A stretch of 64,000 nucleotides of DNA, taken from contig NZ_BAAADV010000001.1 in NCBI RefSeq assembly GCF_039522665.1, positions 1,073,226-1,137,225 on the forward strand, read 5' to 3'. Source of the stretch: Natronoarchaeum mannanilyticum (lineage in GTDB: Archaea > Halobacteriota > Halobacteria > Halobacteriales > Natronoarchaeaceae). Position numbers and translations under genes: made by a program. Shown one piece after another: positions 16,671-25,543 of the stretch. The notes under the pieces are model-generated. The model searched no databases, was not told where the DNA came from, and worked only from the letters and a program-made list of their open reading frames with translations. Every line of letters begins with the position of its first letter. Positions within the stretch are counted from its first letter, which is position 1.

Positions 16671-18131
16671 TCAGGAGAGCTGCTCGCCGACGATATCGTC
16701 GGCCCGCTCGACGAACTCCGCCTCGGTTCCCGCGGGGACGGTCGCGCCCGCCGCCACGTCGTGGCCGCCGCCGTCGCCGCCGACGGCGCGCGAGGCCTCG
16801 CCCATCACTTGCGAGAGGTCCAGCCCCTTCCGGACCAGACTGTGGGTCCCCCGCGAGGAGACTTTCACTTCTTCCTCCGACTTCTCGGCGAACGCGACGA
16901 TCGGCAGCCCGCGGTCGACGCCGTCGGCGCCGACGGCCATCCCCGCGACGATGCCGACGATCGTCTCGCGGATCCGATCCTCGGCGTGGAACCACTGGAG
17001 ATTTTCTTCCCTGTTGACGCCTTCCTCCTCGACCCACTGAATCCCCTCCGAGAGGTTGCGCCGGTGGTCCCGGAGCAGCTGGCGCGCGCGTTCGAGCGCC
17101 GGCCCGCGGTCGCCGAGACAGACCGCCAGCCCCACGTCGGCCCGCTCGTACCTGGCGGTGGCGTTCAACAGGGTGGAGAACTCGCTGGCGTCGCGCAGTT
17201 CGGTGCCGACCGATTCGTCGGTCAGCGTGTAACTCGTCGCGGCGAGCCCCTCGATCTTGTCGGTCGGCACCCCCTTCTGGATCGCGTGCTGTATGAGCGC
17301 GTTGCTGACCTCGCTTTGCTCCTCTTCGTCCAAGTCGACCCAGCGGCGCCACTCGCCGTCGGACTTCAGGTCGAGATCGAGCTCGTCGAGGAAGCGCAGC
17401 GCGCCGCTCTCGTCGTTCGAGATCCCGGGGATGTTCACGTCGCTGGAGTACTCCAGCAGCTTGGGGAGCGGGCGGGTCTGCTTGCCGTACATCGCGAGGT
17501 CGGTCCCGGTCTCGAGGGCGTCCGCGGCGACGCCCTCCTCGACGATGCGCTCGTTTGCGCCGTGGAGCTCGCCGCCGCTGGCCTGCATGTCGCCGACGGC
17601 GCCGACGACCGCCAGCGCGGCCAGATCGCGGTTGTCGCCGCCCTCGGGTTCGAGCGCCCGCGCGAGGGCGTAGCTCGCGCCCGCCCCGGAGAGTTCGGAG
17701 GCGCCGTTGATGCCGAACAGCAGCGGGTTGAGGTGGAACTCGGTTTCGGGCGCTTCGGCGTCGGCGCCCTCGGCAGCCTCGCCGTCGGCGTCGTCCGCGG
17801 TCGCGGGCTGGTGGTGGTCCGCGATCACCGGCGTGAAATCGCCCGCGGCCTCGTGCTCGGCGATAATGTCGAGCTGGCCGCTACCGAAGTCCGTAAAGAG
17901 CGCCGTATCCGGCTCCAGTTCGGCGATACCGGCGATCTCCTCGGCGTCGAGCTGCTTGCTGAACACCGTCCGGAAGGGGATTCCGGCGCGCTCCAGGGCG
18001 CTGGCCGCGATCGCCGCGCTCGTCAGGCCGTCGGCGTCGATGTGGGAGGCCAGCACGACGCTGTCGGCGGATCGCAGGCGCTGGGCGCAGGCGTCGGCGC
18101 GCTCGGCGAGGTCCGGGATCGGCGCGTCCAT
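16671..18131 (-). CDS. DHH-family phosphoesterase (archaeal RecJ-like)
   Basis: A 486-residue protein of the DHH phosphoesterase superfamily. The metal motifs are SHIDADGLTSAAI (near residue 30), TDFGSG (near 80) and VIADHHQP (the DHH motif, near 103). The C-terminal part contains a glycine-rich DHHA1-like substrate-binding region (GGDGGGHDVAAGATVPAG). Haloarchaea carry several RecJ-like proteins of this length, which degrade or bind single-stranded nucleic acid and can associate with replication proteins. An Ala/Glu/Asp-rich insertion follows the DHH motif. It stands alone between the kinase and the hem operon. Confidence 0.86.
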   Translation of the reverse strand: MDAPIPDLAERADACAQRLRSADSVVLASHIDADGLTSAAIAASALERAGIPFRTVFSKQLDAEEIAGIAELEPDTALFTDFGSGQLDIIAEHEAAGDFTPVIADHHQPATADDADGEAAEGADAEAPETEFHLNPLLFGINGASELSGAGASYALARALEPEGGDNRDLAALAVVGAVGDMQASGGELHGANERIVEEGVAADALETGTDLAMYGKQTRPLPKLLEYSSDVNIPGISNDESGALRFLDELDLDLKSDGEWRRWVDLDEEEQSEVSNALIQHAIQKGVPTDKIEGLAATSYTLTDESVGTELRDASEFSTLLNATARYERADVGLAVCLGDRGPALERARQLLRDHRRNLSEGIQWVEEEGVNREENLQWFHAEDRIRETIVGIVAGMAVGADGVDRGLPIVAFAEKSEEEVKVSSRGTHSLVRKGLDLSQVMGEASRAVGGDGGGHDVAAGATVPAGTEAEFVERADDIVGEQLS

Positions 18132-18246
18132 CGGTCGCTACGAGGTTCGTCGGAATCCCGGATAAACCTGCGGAATCGGCTCGTCCGCGAGCCGAAACGT
18201 ATCGCCCGGTCGCCGGGAGCGGTCCCGGAGACGGACCGACGCTCCG

Positions 18247-19002
18247 TCACTCGGTGTACGTCGGCGCCCCGTCCTCGATCGTCTCGCAGGCCAGCGCCTC
18301 GAAGTCGGCGCGTTCGGGCACGACGTCGACGTCGATCCCGAGCGACTCGGCTGTCTCGCGGGTCGGATCGCCGATGACGCCGACGGTCGCCGCCGCCAGC
18401 CCCTCGATCGCGGCCTCGCGGACACCCAGCTCCTCGGCGGCGTCGAGGAAGTGCTCGACGGTCAGCGAGGAGGTGAAGAGCGCGGCGTCGAGGTCGCCGT
18501 CGGCGGCCAGTTCGGCCGACTCGCCGGCTCCTTCCGGTCGGACGAGCCTGTAGAGGATCGTCTCGTGGACGTACGCGCCGGCCGCCGCTAAGCCGTCGGT
18601 CAGCACCGCGCTACCGTGGTCGCTCCGGGCGACCTCGACGCGGGCGCCGTCGACATCGTCTTCGAGGGCGTCGACGAGGCCCGACGAGGAGAACTCCTCG
18701 GGGACGACGTCGACGTCGTAGCCGGCCTCGCGGAGCACGTCGGCCGTTGGCTCGCCGATGGCGCAGACCGTCGCGTCGCCGGGGTCCCAGCGCTCGGCGC
18801 TATCCTCCGAGCGCAGTCCGGCCGCCAGTTCGACGCCGGTCTTGCTCGTCAGCACGACGAAGTCGGCGTCGGAGCGAGGCCGGGCGCCGGTCGGCTCGAC
18901 CGCCAGCATCGGGTCGGGCACCGGCGTCGCGCCGAGCGACTCGATCAGCTCGACGGCGTCGGCGAGGCGTTCGTCGTCGGGGCGGAACGCCGCCACCGTC
19001 AT
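18247..19002 (-). CDS. hemD: Uroporphyrinogen-III synthase
   Basis: A 251-residue HemD, which closes and isomerises hydroxymethylbilane to uroporphyrinogen III. Sequence conservation in this family is low. The N-terminal AAFRPDDERLADAVELIESL, the VLTSKTGVELAA segment and ALFTSSLTVEHFL are typical, and position supports the call: it follows hemC and cobA in one operon. I take the ATG at 19002, which matches the usual family start; a GTG at 19014 would leave only 3 nt after the cobA stop. Two alpha/beta lobes are expected. Confidence 0.92.
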   Translation of the reverse strand: MTVAAFRPDDERLADAVELIESLGATPVPDPMLAVEPTGARPRSDADFVVLTSKTGVELAAGLRSEDSAERWDPGDATVCAIGEPTADVLREAGYDVDVVPEEFSSSGLVDALEDDVDGARVEVARSDHGSAVLTDGLAAAGAYVHETILYRLVRPEGAGESAELAADGDLDAALFTSSLTVEHFLDAAEELGVREAAIEGLAAATVGVIGDPTRETAESLGIDVDVVPERADFEALACETIEDGAPTYTE

Positions 19003-19017
19003 CTCGCGGGGCACGGC

Positions 19018-19863
19018 TCACTCCCCCTCCGGCGCGCCGAAGACGTCCCGGTCGGGACGGTCGGCGGCGTCGGCGTCCGGCTCGTTGTCCAGAAACTCCA
19101 GCACGCGCTCGCGCGTCGCGGCGACCTCGCCGATCACGGTGATCGCGGGCGGCTCGATGCCGGCCTCGTCGCGCACGTCGACGATGGTGTCGAGGTCGCC
19201 CGTCGCGACGCGCTGGTCGGGCCAGGTCGCCCGCTCGACGAGCGCGACGGGCGTGTCGGCGTCCATCCCGGCCTCGCGCAGCGCGGCGGTGTAGTCGGGC
19301 AGTTTGCCGACGCCCATCAGCACGACGAGCGTGCCGCCGGTCGCCGCCAGAGCGTCCCAGTCGACCGCCGACTCCGCCTTGGTCGGGTCCTCGTGGCCGG
19401 TCACGAGCGTGACGCTGGAGGCGTGGTCGCGGTGGGTCGCGGGGATGCCCGCGACTGCGGCGCCGGCGATCGGCGAGGTGACGCCCGGCACGACCTCGAC
19501 GGGGACCGACCGCTCGGCGAGGTGGACCAGCTCCTCGCCGCCGCGGCCGAACACGAACGGGTCGCCGCCCTTCAGCCGGACGACCGTGTTCCCTTCGCGC
19601 GCGAGTTCGACGAGCCGGTCGTTAGTGTACTCCTGGGAGGTGCGCCCGCCGCCGGCGCGCTTGCCGACGTCCTCCCGTTTCTCCTCTGGAATTAGGCCGA
19701 TGATGTCCGGGCCCGGCAGCTTGTCGTGGAGCACGACGTCCGCCTCGTCGAGCAGCCGGCGGGCTTTCACGGTGAGCAGGTCCGGGTCGCCGGGACCGCT
19801 GCCGACCAGATAGACCTTGCCGTCGGCCGGTTCGGTGGCGGCGTCAGGATCCCGAGCGTTCAT
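19018..19863 (-). CDS. cobA: Uroporphyrinogen-III C-methyltransferase
   Basis: A 281-residue SAM-dependent methyltransferase that converts uroporphyrinogen III to precorrin-2, the branch point to cobalamin, siroheme and archaeal heme (alternative heme pathway). Motifs are VYLVGSGPGDPDLLTVKA, YTNDRLVELAREGNTVVRLK, GGDPFVFGRGGEEL and VVPGVTSPIAGAAVAGIP. Its ATG overlaps the hemC stop by 4 nt (ATGA), so translation is probably coupled. hemD follows 15 nt downstream. The enzyme uses the product of the next gene in the operon, so transcription keeps the branch enzymes together. Confidence 0.95.
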   Translation of the reverse strand: MNARDPDAATEPADGKVYLVGSGPGDPDLLTVKARRLLDEADVVLHDKLPGPDIIGLIPEEKREDVGKRAGGGRTSQEYTNDRLVELAREGNTVVRLKGGDPFVFGRGGEELVHLAERSVPVEVVPGVTSPIAGAAVAGIPATHRDHASSVTLVTGHEDPTKAESAVDWDALAATGGTLVVLMGVGKLPDYTAALREAGMDADTPVALVERATWPDQRVATGDLDTIVDVRDEAGIEPPAITVIGEVAATRERVLEFLDNEPDADAADRPDRDVFGAPEGE

Positions 19864-20984
19864 GCCGACTCCTCTCGCTTGGCTTCGGCCTCCTCGTCGT
19901 CGCGCCGGGCCTGCGCGATCAGCTCGTCGGCGCCCCGATCGGCGAGGTCGGCGGCGAACGACCGGGCCGCCGAGACGTGATCCTCGGCCGGCAGGTCGCG
20001 GCTCGCGGCGACCGACTCCGATCCGTCGCGGCTGAACACCTGCACGTCGACGTGGACGTACTCGCCCTGCAGCACGGCGTGGACGCCGATCGGGGCGACG
20101 CAGCCCCCGCCGAGTTCGGCGAGGATCGTCCGCTCGGCGGTCGTCTCGATGCGCGTGCGGGGATTGTCCAGAATCGTCGTGATCGCCTCGCCGGCCTCGT
20201 CGTCGAGGGTCGTCACCGCGAGCGCGCCCTGGCCCGGCGCCGGGACGAACCGCTCGGTCGGAAGCTGGCGGTAATCGACGCGGTGGGCCAGGCCGCTGCG
20301 ATCGAGACCGGCCTCGGCGAGCACGATGGCGTCGTACTCGACGTCGGGCTCGCGTTCGAGCGCCCGGCGCTCGATCTCGTCGAGCTCCGAGAACCACGTC
20401 TCGACGTCGCGCTCGTACGGGTGCTCGTAGTCGTCGTTGTCGACGTTCTCTTTCTTTTCCTTCTCGGCGTCGGTGCGGGCCTCGTGTTCGGCCTGCAGGC
20501 CGGGGGCGAGCAGCTTCTCGATCCGGGTGTCGACGTTACCCCGGAGCGGCTCGACCGTCAGATCGGCATCGCTGTCGAGCAGTTGGGCCTGCCGGCGCAG
20601 GCTCGAGGTGCCGACCGTGGCGCCGTCGGGCAGCTCGTCGAGCGTCGCCCCGTCGGGCGTGACCAGGGCGTCGCCCGGCGCGGCCCGCTCGGGGACGCCG
20701 GCGACGATCAGCTCGTCGGGCTGTTCGGTCGGCATGTCCTTCATCGAGTGGACGGCGGCGTCGACCTCGCCCTCGATGACCTTCTCGTCGAGGCTCCGGA
20801 CGAACGCGCCGGTCTTGCCGAGGCGGTGGATCAGCTCGTCCTGGATCTGATCCCCGGTCGTCTCCACCTCCACCAGTTCCACGTCGTAGCGGCGGTCCTC
20901 TAAGGCCGCCTTCACCGTCGCCGCCTGGCGGAGCGCCAGATCGGAACTCCGCGTCGCCAGGCGTATCGGGCCGCGAGTACTCAT
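19860..20984 (-). CDS. hemC: Hydroxymethylbilane synthase (porphobilinogen deaminase)
   Basis: A 374-residue HemC that polymerises four porphobilinogens into hydroxymethylbilane. Motifs are RLATRSSDLALRQA, VHSMKDMPTEQP, GTSSLRRQAQLL, PLRGNVDTRI and LGGGCVAPIGVHA, in which Cys295 holds the dipyrromethane cofactor. Compared with bacterial HemC (about 310 residues) it has an extra, very acidic and Lys-rich stretch at about residues 161-217 between the RGNVDTR motif and the AEAGLDRSG motif. It is first in the hemC-cobA-hemD operon. The ATG at 20984 is used because it directly precedes the conserved N-terminus. Confidence 0.96.
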   Translation of the reverse strand: MSTRGPIRLATRSSDLALRQAATVKAALEDRRYDVELVEVETTGDQIQDELIHRLGKTGAFVRSLDEKVIEGEVDAAVHSMKDMPTEQPDELIVAGVPERAAPGDALVTPDGATLDELPDGATVGTSSLRRQAQLLDSDADLTVEPLRGNVDTRIEKLLAPGLQAEHEARTDAEKEKKENVDNDDYEHPYERDVETWFSELDEIERRALEREPDVEYDAIVLAEAGLDRSGLAHRVDYRQLPTERFVPAPGQGALAVTTLDDEAGEAITTILDNPRTRIETTAERTILAELGGGCVAPIGVHAVLQGEYVHVDVQVFSRDGSESVAASRDLPAEDHVSAARSFAADLADRGADELIAQARRDDEEAEAKREESA

Positions 20985-21089
20985 ACGCGCCTCTCGGGGG
21001 GCCACGGTGAAAAGGACACTCTTTGGCCGAGCGCGCGGCGTCGGGGCGGTGCAGTCGATCGAGAGTCGGGGCGACGTTCGGGCGGCGCG

Positions 21090-21518
21090 CTACAGTCCGA
21101 CCTGCTGAACCCGCCGGAACAGGTAGTAGCTCGCGACGACCGGCGCGTAGCCGGGGACGAACAGCCCCGCGGCGCCCAGCAGCACCCACGTCTCGCGGTC
21201 GGGGGACCAGTCGGTTCCCGCCGAGTCGGTGGGCAGGCTCCGGAGGTCCTGGTGGAGCGCCAGCGGCAGCGCGAGCGTCACGAGCAGCGCGGGCGTCCCC
21301 AGCACCAGGATCGTGACCTTCGGCGAGAGGAACACGCCCGCCGTCGGCAGCGGGCTGCCGAGCACGACCGAGAGAGTGAACATCGGCGCCAGCGCGAGCG
21401 TGAGCGTGTACACCACCGGGACGGCCGCGACGAGGTACCACCAGCGGCTCCCGGCGCTCGCCAGTTGCTCTTCCTCGGAGCCGATCGAAGACGCCTGCGA
21501 GGCGGTGGCGTCGGACAC
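21090..21518 (-). CDS. Hypothetical membrane protein, about three or four helices
   Basis: A 142-residue protein with an N-terminal soluble Ser/Glu/Ala-rich segment of about 25 residues and hydrophobic segments at about 27-45, 49-68, 70-88 and 110-130. The Trp/Tyr-rich entry (SRWWYLVAAVPVVYTLTLA) looks like a membrane interface. A possible TATA-like TTAAG lies about 20 nt before the ATG. It is 105 nt upstream of hemC on the same strand, so it may belong to the same transcription unit, although the function gives no link. I do not recognise the family. Confidence 0.65.
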   Translation of the reverse strand: MSDATASQASSIGSEEEQLASAGSRWWYLVAAVPVVYTLTLALAPMFTLSVVLGSPLPTAGVFLSPKVTILVLGTPALLVTLALPLALHQDLRSLPTDSAGTDWSPDRETWVLLGAAGLFVPGYAPVVASYYLFRRVQQVGL

Positions 21519-21666
21519 GTGTCGAGATGCGCGAAGTAGTTCTTAAGTATGCGGTGGTTACCCGGGTGAAGCCGTCCATGAGAACGAGCGTCGTCGAGTC
21601 GCCGGACGCCGAAATCGCTCGGCCGGGACTACATCTCCGGAAGAAGTAGCTGTTCGATCCCGAACG

Positions 21667-23778
21667 TCAGAGCCGCTCGGCCGACCGGGCCTGATCGGTC
21701 CGCTGGCGCGCCTGATCCAGGCGGCGGTCGGTCGCGCGTTCGCGGTCGTCGGGCAGGTCGCCGCGGGCTTCGGCGAGCCGCTCGGAAACGCGTTCGAGTC
21801 TGGCGACGACGGTTTCGAGCGACGCGTCGGCCCGTTTCCCCTCGCCCGACTCGGCTCGGGCGGCCGCGCGTTCGGCGGCGTCGGCGACGGCCTCGAGAGC
21901 GTTTGCGAGTCCCCGGACGGCGTTCTCCGATCCGGAGGCGTCGTCGGTGTCGTGGCCCGCCACGGAGTCCCGCGTCTCGGCGGCGACGTCGGCGACGTAC
22001 GCGGCGAGCGATCCTTTCCCGGTGTCGGGTTCGTCGACCCGAACGCTCGCTTCCGACGCGGGAGTGACCCGGAAGGCGCCGATTTCGCCCTCGGCGTCCC
22101 GCACCTCGGTCGTGTAGGCGCCGTCCCGGTGGACGTACACCGAGTCGGGGCCCGAGAGGTCGGCGTCGTACAGCCGACCGGCGAAGTCGTCCTCGACGGC
22201 GAGGTCGGTCAGGTCGGCGTCCGTCCCGTCGGCGTCGACGGCCAGCCGCACCGAGTTTTCGCGGGCGACCAGCGGGATCTCGCCGTCGGCGCCCGCGACC
22301 GTGGGCTCGCCGCCCTCGTCGGCGACGGAGACGGGTTCGCTGTGGGGTTCGACGCCGGCGCCGTTGACCGTCAGGCGGTGGTCGCCGGCCGGCACGTCTC
22401 GAAGCATGGCGACGCCGCCGAACGTCGGGACGGCCTCGGGATCGCTTTCCAGCAGCGCGATCGTCTCGACGGGCGAGAACCGCGTGGTCAGCCCTTCGCC
22501 GTCGGGTGCGTCGTCCGACGCGACCGCCTCGGTGACTCCGGCGACGACGGTGTTGACCGTGGAGGGAGCGCCCACCGCGTCGTAGCGGTCGGCCAGCGCG
22601 GCGCGGTGGTTCGGCTCCGAGATGTCCGCGGCCGGGTTATCGTACCGGGACTGCTCCCAGGGCGCGCCGGTCGCTGTGATGTGACTGGCGAACGCGTCCT
22701 CGACGAACGAGGGCACGGCGAACTCGAAGCTCAACTGCGGGCCGTTGAACCCGGAGATGTGTTCGACGTCGCTCGCGGGGACGAGGTCGTACGCCACGTC
22801 CGGGTCGCCGTCCCGGTCGGCGTGTTCGAACACCAGCCCCGTCGCCCGGTCGGGGAGTTCCCGCGGCGGCGAGGAGAGCGCGTCCAGCGAGCGCACGGTC
22901 AGGTCCTCGGGGACGAGGTCCGTCCGCTCGACGTGGGGAAGCCGGTCGTGCTCGTACAGCGGCGCGCCGTCGAGTTCCGGCACGACGTAGGGGAGACGCC
23001 CGCCTTCGTCCCGCGGGAGGCCGTACGCCGCCGGAATCTCCGCGAGATCGCCGAGTCCCTCGATGGCGCTGTTGGTGATGTCGGCGAAGCTGGCGTCGCT
23101 CGAGAGCCGCTGGAACCGGTCCGCCTCGTCGTTGATCGACAGCGCGCTCGAATGGGAGCCCAGTTCCGAGAGGATCCGCGGGACGGTCCGCTCGGGGTCG
23201 AGGAACTCGTTGTTCGGCACCGACCGGGAGTGGGAGCTGGCGACGAACAGCTGCGGTTCGGCGGATTCGGGCCGGGTGCCGCCGTCGTCGGTACGGAACT
23301 CCGAGACGTCGACGAACGCGTGTAACACCTCCCAGTCGTGCCAGTGGAAGTTCGTCGTGAACTGGTCGAACGCCGAGTAAAACCAGAACTGAACCACCGC
23401 CAGCGGCGAGTCCTCGTAGGCCACGCCCCGGAAGAACACGGTCGGAGCGGGCGGCTCGCCCGACTCCTCGTACTGTCGGGTGTACTCGTCGAGGGCGTCG
23501 AACCCGTCGACGACCGTCTCGCCGTCGCGCTCGCGCTCGTAGGGGCGCGGGTCGGTCGGGAACCAGGGCTCGCGCTCGTCGAAGTACAGCGTCGGCGCGA
23601 ACCGTTCGGCGAGCTCCCGAACCTCCTCGTCGGCGAGCGCTTCCGTGGCGGCGTCTTCGTCGGCCTCGAACAGCGAGCAGCCTGCCAGCGACGCCGTTCC
23701 GGCGCCCGCGAGCGCGCCGAGGACGGTTCGGCGGTCGACCGCCGCGGGATCGCCGTCAGTCACGGTACCAGCCGCCAC
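21667..23778 (-). CDS. Large Tat lipoprotein of unknown function
   Basis: A 703-residue protein with a Tat signal (Asp15-Arg16-Arg17 in VDRRTVLGALAGAG) and lipobox LAGC (Cys34), so it is probably anchored outside the cell. Residues about 55-190 hold the best-preserved region, including APTLYFDEREPWFPTDPRPY and FHWHDWEVLHAFVDV. The HWHDWE block recalls the metal-binding heptapeptide of NPP1/Vps62-like proteins, a weak resemblance only. The middle part looks beta-rich (a carboxypeptidase-regulatory-like segment near 460-500). The C-terminal 130 residues are a charged, helical Ala/Glu/Arg-rich region. It lies between the hem operon and hemL. Confidence 0.7.
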   Translation of the reverse strand: MAAGTVTDGDPAAVDRRTVLGALAGAGTASLAGCSLFEADEDAATEALADEEVRELAERFAPTLYFDEREPWFPTDPRPYERERDGETVVDGFDALDEYTRQYEESGEPPAPTVFFRGVAYEDSPLAVVQFWFYSAFDQFTTNFHWHDWEVLHAFVDVSEFRTDDGGTRPESAEPQLFVASSHSRSVPNNEFLDPERTVPRILSELGSHSSALSINDEADRFQRLSSDASFADITNSAIEGLGDLAEIPAAYGLPRDEGGRLPYVVPELDGAPLYEHDRLPHVERTDLVPEDLTVRSLDALSSPPRELPDRATGLVFEHADRDGDPDVAYDLVPASDVEHISGFNGPQLSFEFAVPSFVEDAFASHITATGAPWEQSRYDNPAADISEPNHRAALADRYDAVGAPSTVNTVVAGVTEAVASDDAPDGEGLTTRFSPVETIALLESDPEAVPTFGGVAMLRDVPAGDHRLTVNGAGVEPHSEPVSVADEGGEPTVAGADGEIPLVARENSVRLAVDADGTDADLTDLAVEDDFAGRLYDADLSGPDSVYVHRDGAYTTEVRDAEGEIGAFRVTPASEASVRVDEPDTGKGSLAAYVADVAAETRDSVAGHDTDDASGSENAVRGLANALEAVADAAERAAARAESGEGKRADASLETVVARLERVSERLAEARGDLPDDRERATDRRLDQARQRTDQARSAERL

Positions 23779-23986
23779 AGACTGGTCGTTTCGCGGCGGT
23801 CTTGCGAGTCATAGTTGTCCTGTGGACGGGCGCCGAATATGCCTTCTGGCAGGCGAGTGCGAATCGAGCGCGCCTGGCGTCGAAGAGCAGCCGGCACCGA
23901 AGCGGGCGCTCCGGAACCGCGATGCCGAAGAGGACAATTCGGAACCGCGACGCCGAGCGATGCCGGGATTTCCGGTCCGGGCGGGG

Positions 23987-25324
23987 CTACAGCGCCTCCC
24001 GGTAGGCGTCGAGCGCCGTCTCGACGTCCTCCTCGGTGTGGGCGTAGCTGACGAACTGAGACTCGAACTGGTTCGGCGTCAGGAACACGCCCCGCTCCTT
24101 CATCGCGGGCCAGAACAACCGCTCCCAGCGCTCGGTGTCGCAGTCGGCGACGTCGGCGGCGTTCTTCGGGCAGTAGTCGTAGCGCGGGCAGTCCGGGCGC
24201 TGCTCGCAGCCGGCCTCGCAGTGGCCCTCGGTCGCGTCGGGACCCTCGCGCGTGAACATAACCTTGAACATGCTGTCCGTGCCGGCGACGGTGTACTGGG
24301 GCGCCTGGTCGTGAATGATCTCCGTCAGGTCCCGCCGAAGTTTCTCACCCAGCTCGTTCACGTGCTCGTACACGTCGTTCTCCGCAGCGTACTTGAGCGA
24401 CTCGTAGCCCGCGGCCATCGTGACCGGGTGGCCCGAGAACGTGCCGGACTGGAACACGTCGCCCGAGGGCGTGAACTCCTCGATTATCTCGGCGGGGCCG
24501 CCGATCGCGCCGACCGGGAACCCGCCGCCGACGATCTTTCCGAACGTCGTCACGTCGGGGGTGACGCCGAACTTCCCCTGGGCGCACTGGAGGCCGCCGA
24601 CGCGGAAGCCCGTGATGACCTCGTCGAAGATCAGCAAGGCCCCGCGGTCCTCGGTGACGTCGCGCAGGGTCTCGAGGTAGCCGTCTTCGGGCATCACGAT
24701 GCCGGAGTTGCCCAGCAGCGGCTCGGTGAGCACGGCCGCGATGTCGTCGCCGTGGGCCTCGAACGCCTCGTGGATCGCGTCGAAGTCGTTGAACGGCACC
24801 GGCAGCGTGTGTTCCGCGAACTCCTCGGGAATGCCCGCCGTACTCGGCCCGTGGTCCTCGACGTCGCCCTCGACGAGCGTCGACTCCTGAGCGCCGTGGT
24901 AGCCGCCCTGCATGACGACGATCTTGTCCCGGCCCGTGTAGCCCCGCGCCAGCCGAACCGCCGAAACGGTCGCTTCCGTGCCGGAGTTGACGAAGCGCGT
25001 CATCTCGACGCTGGGGACGTGGCGGGCGACGAACTCCGCGAGGTCGACCTCGACCTCCGTCGGAGCGCCGTACATCGGCCCCTCGCTGACCGCCGACTGG
25101 ACTGCGGCTTGCACCTGATCCGGCAGGTCGTGGCCGTACAGCAGCGGGCCGTAGCCGTTGACGAAGTCCAGGTAGCGGTTGCCGTCGGCGTCGACGACGT
25201 GGCCGCCGTCGCCCCGCTGGACGAAGAAGGGGTACGGACGGATCGCCCGCACGGAGGAGTTGACGCCGCCCGGAATCGCCGACAGCGCCCGGTCGTACAG
25301 GTCGCGAGAGCGGTCGTGGTTCAT
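23987..25324 (-). CDS. hemL: Glutamate-1-semialdehyde 2,1-aminomutase
   Basis: A 445-residue PLP enzyme that turns glutamate-1-semialdehyde into 5-aminolevulinate. Motifs are [54 protein letters not shown] and [18 protein letters not shown], with the PLP lysine at Lys263. An insertion at about residues 358-397 carries five cysteines (369, 373, 379, 385, 395) in the pattern Cx3Cx5Cx5Cx9C, absent from bacterial HemL as I know it. It may bind metal or simply be an added loop. The ATG at 25324 matches the family start. It stands alone between the lipoprotein gene and amt-glnK. Confidence 0.95.
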   Translation of the reverse strand: MNHDRSRDLYDRALSAIPGGVNSSVRAIRPYPFFVQRGDGGHVVDADGNRYLDFVNGYGPLLYGHDLPDQVQAAVQSAVSEGPMYGAPTEVEVDLAEFVARHVPSVEMTRFVNSGTEATVSAVRLARGYTGRDKIVVMQGGYHGAQESTLVEGDVEDHGPSTAGIPEEFAEHTLPVPFNDFDAIHEAFEAHGDDIAAVLTEPLLGNSGIVMPEDGYLETLRDVTEDRGALLIFDEVITGFRVGGLQCAQGKFGVTPDVTTFGKIVGGGFPVGAIGGPAEIIEEFTPSGDVFQSGTFSGHPVTMAAGYESLKYAAENDVYEHVNELGEKLRRDLTEIIHDQAPQYTVAGTDSMFKVMFTREGPDATEGHCEAGCEQRPDCPRYDYCPKNAADVADCDTERWERLFWPAMKERGVFLTPNQFESQFVSYAHTEEDVETALDAYREAL

Positions 25325-25543
25325 GCTCGCACGGTGGCGCTCGCGCGTAAAGTCAGTACCGAAGCCAGCGAGGAAGCGCGTCGAACGGCGGTCCGAAGCG
25401 ACGCTATCGGTCGTCGAAAACTGCGAGAGAGGATGCGACGCGGCCGCGGGAGCCACCCGCGAGCCGGTCGCGAAAACGGCCAAACCGAAGCAGAGGCAAC
25501 GGACCGAAGGCGTCGTGCCGGAACAGGCCGGCGCGCGGCGCCC

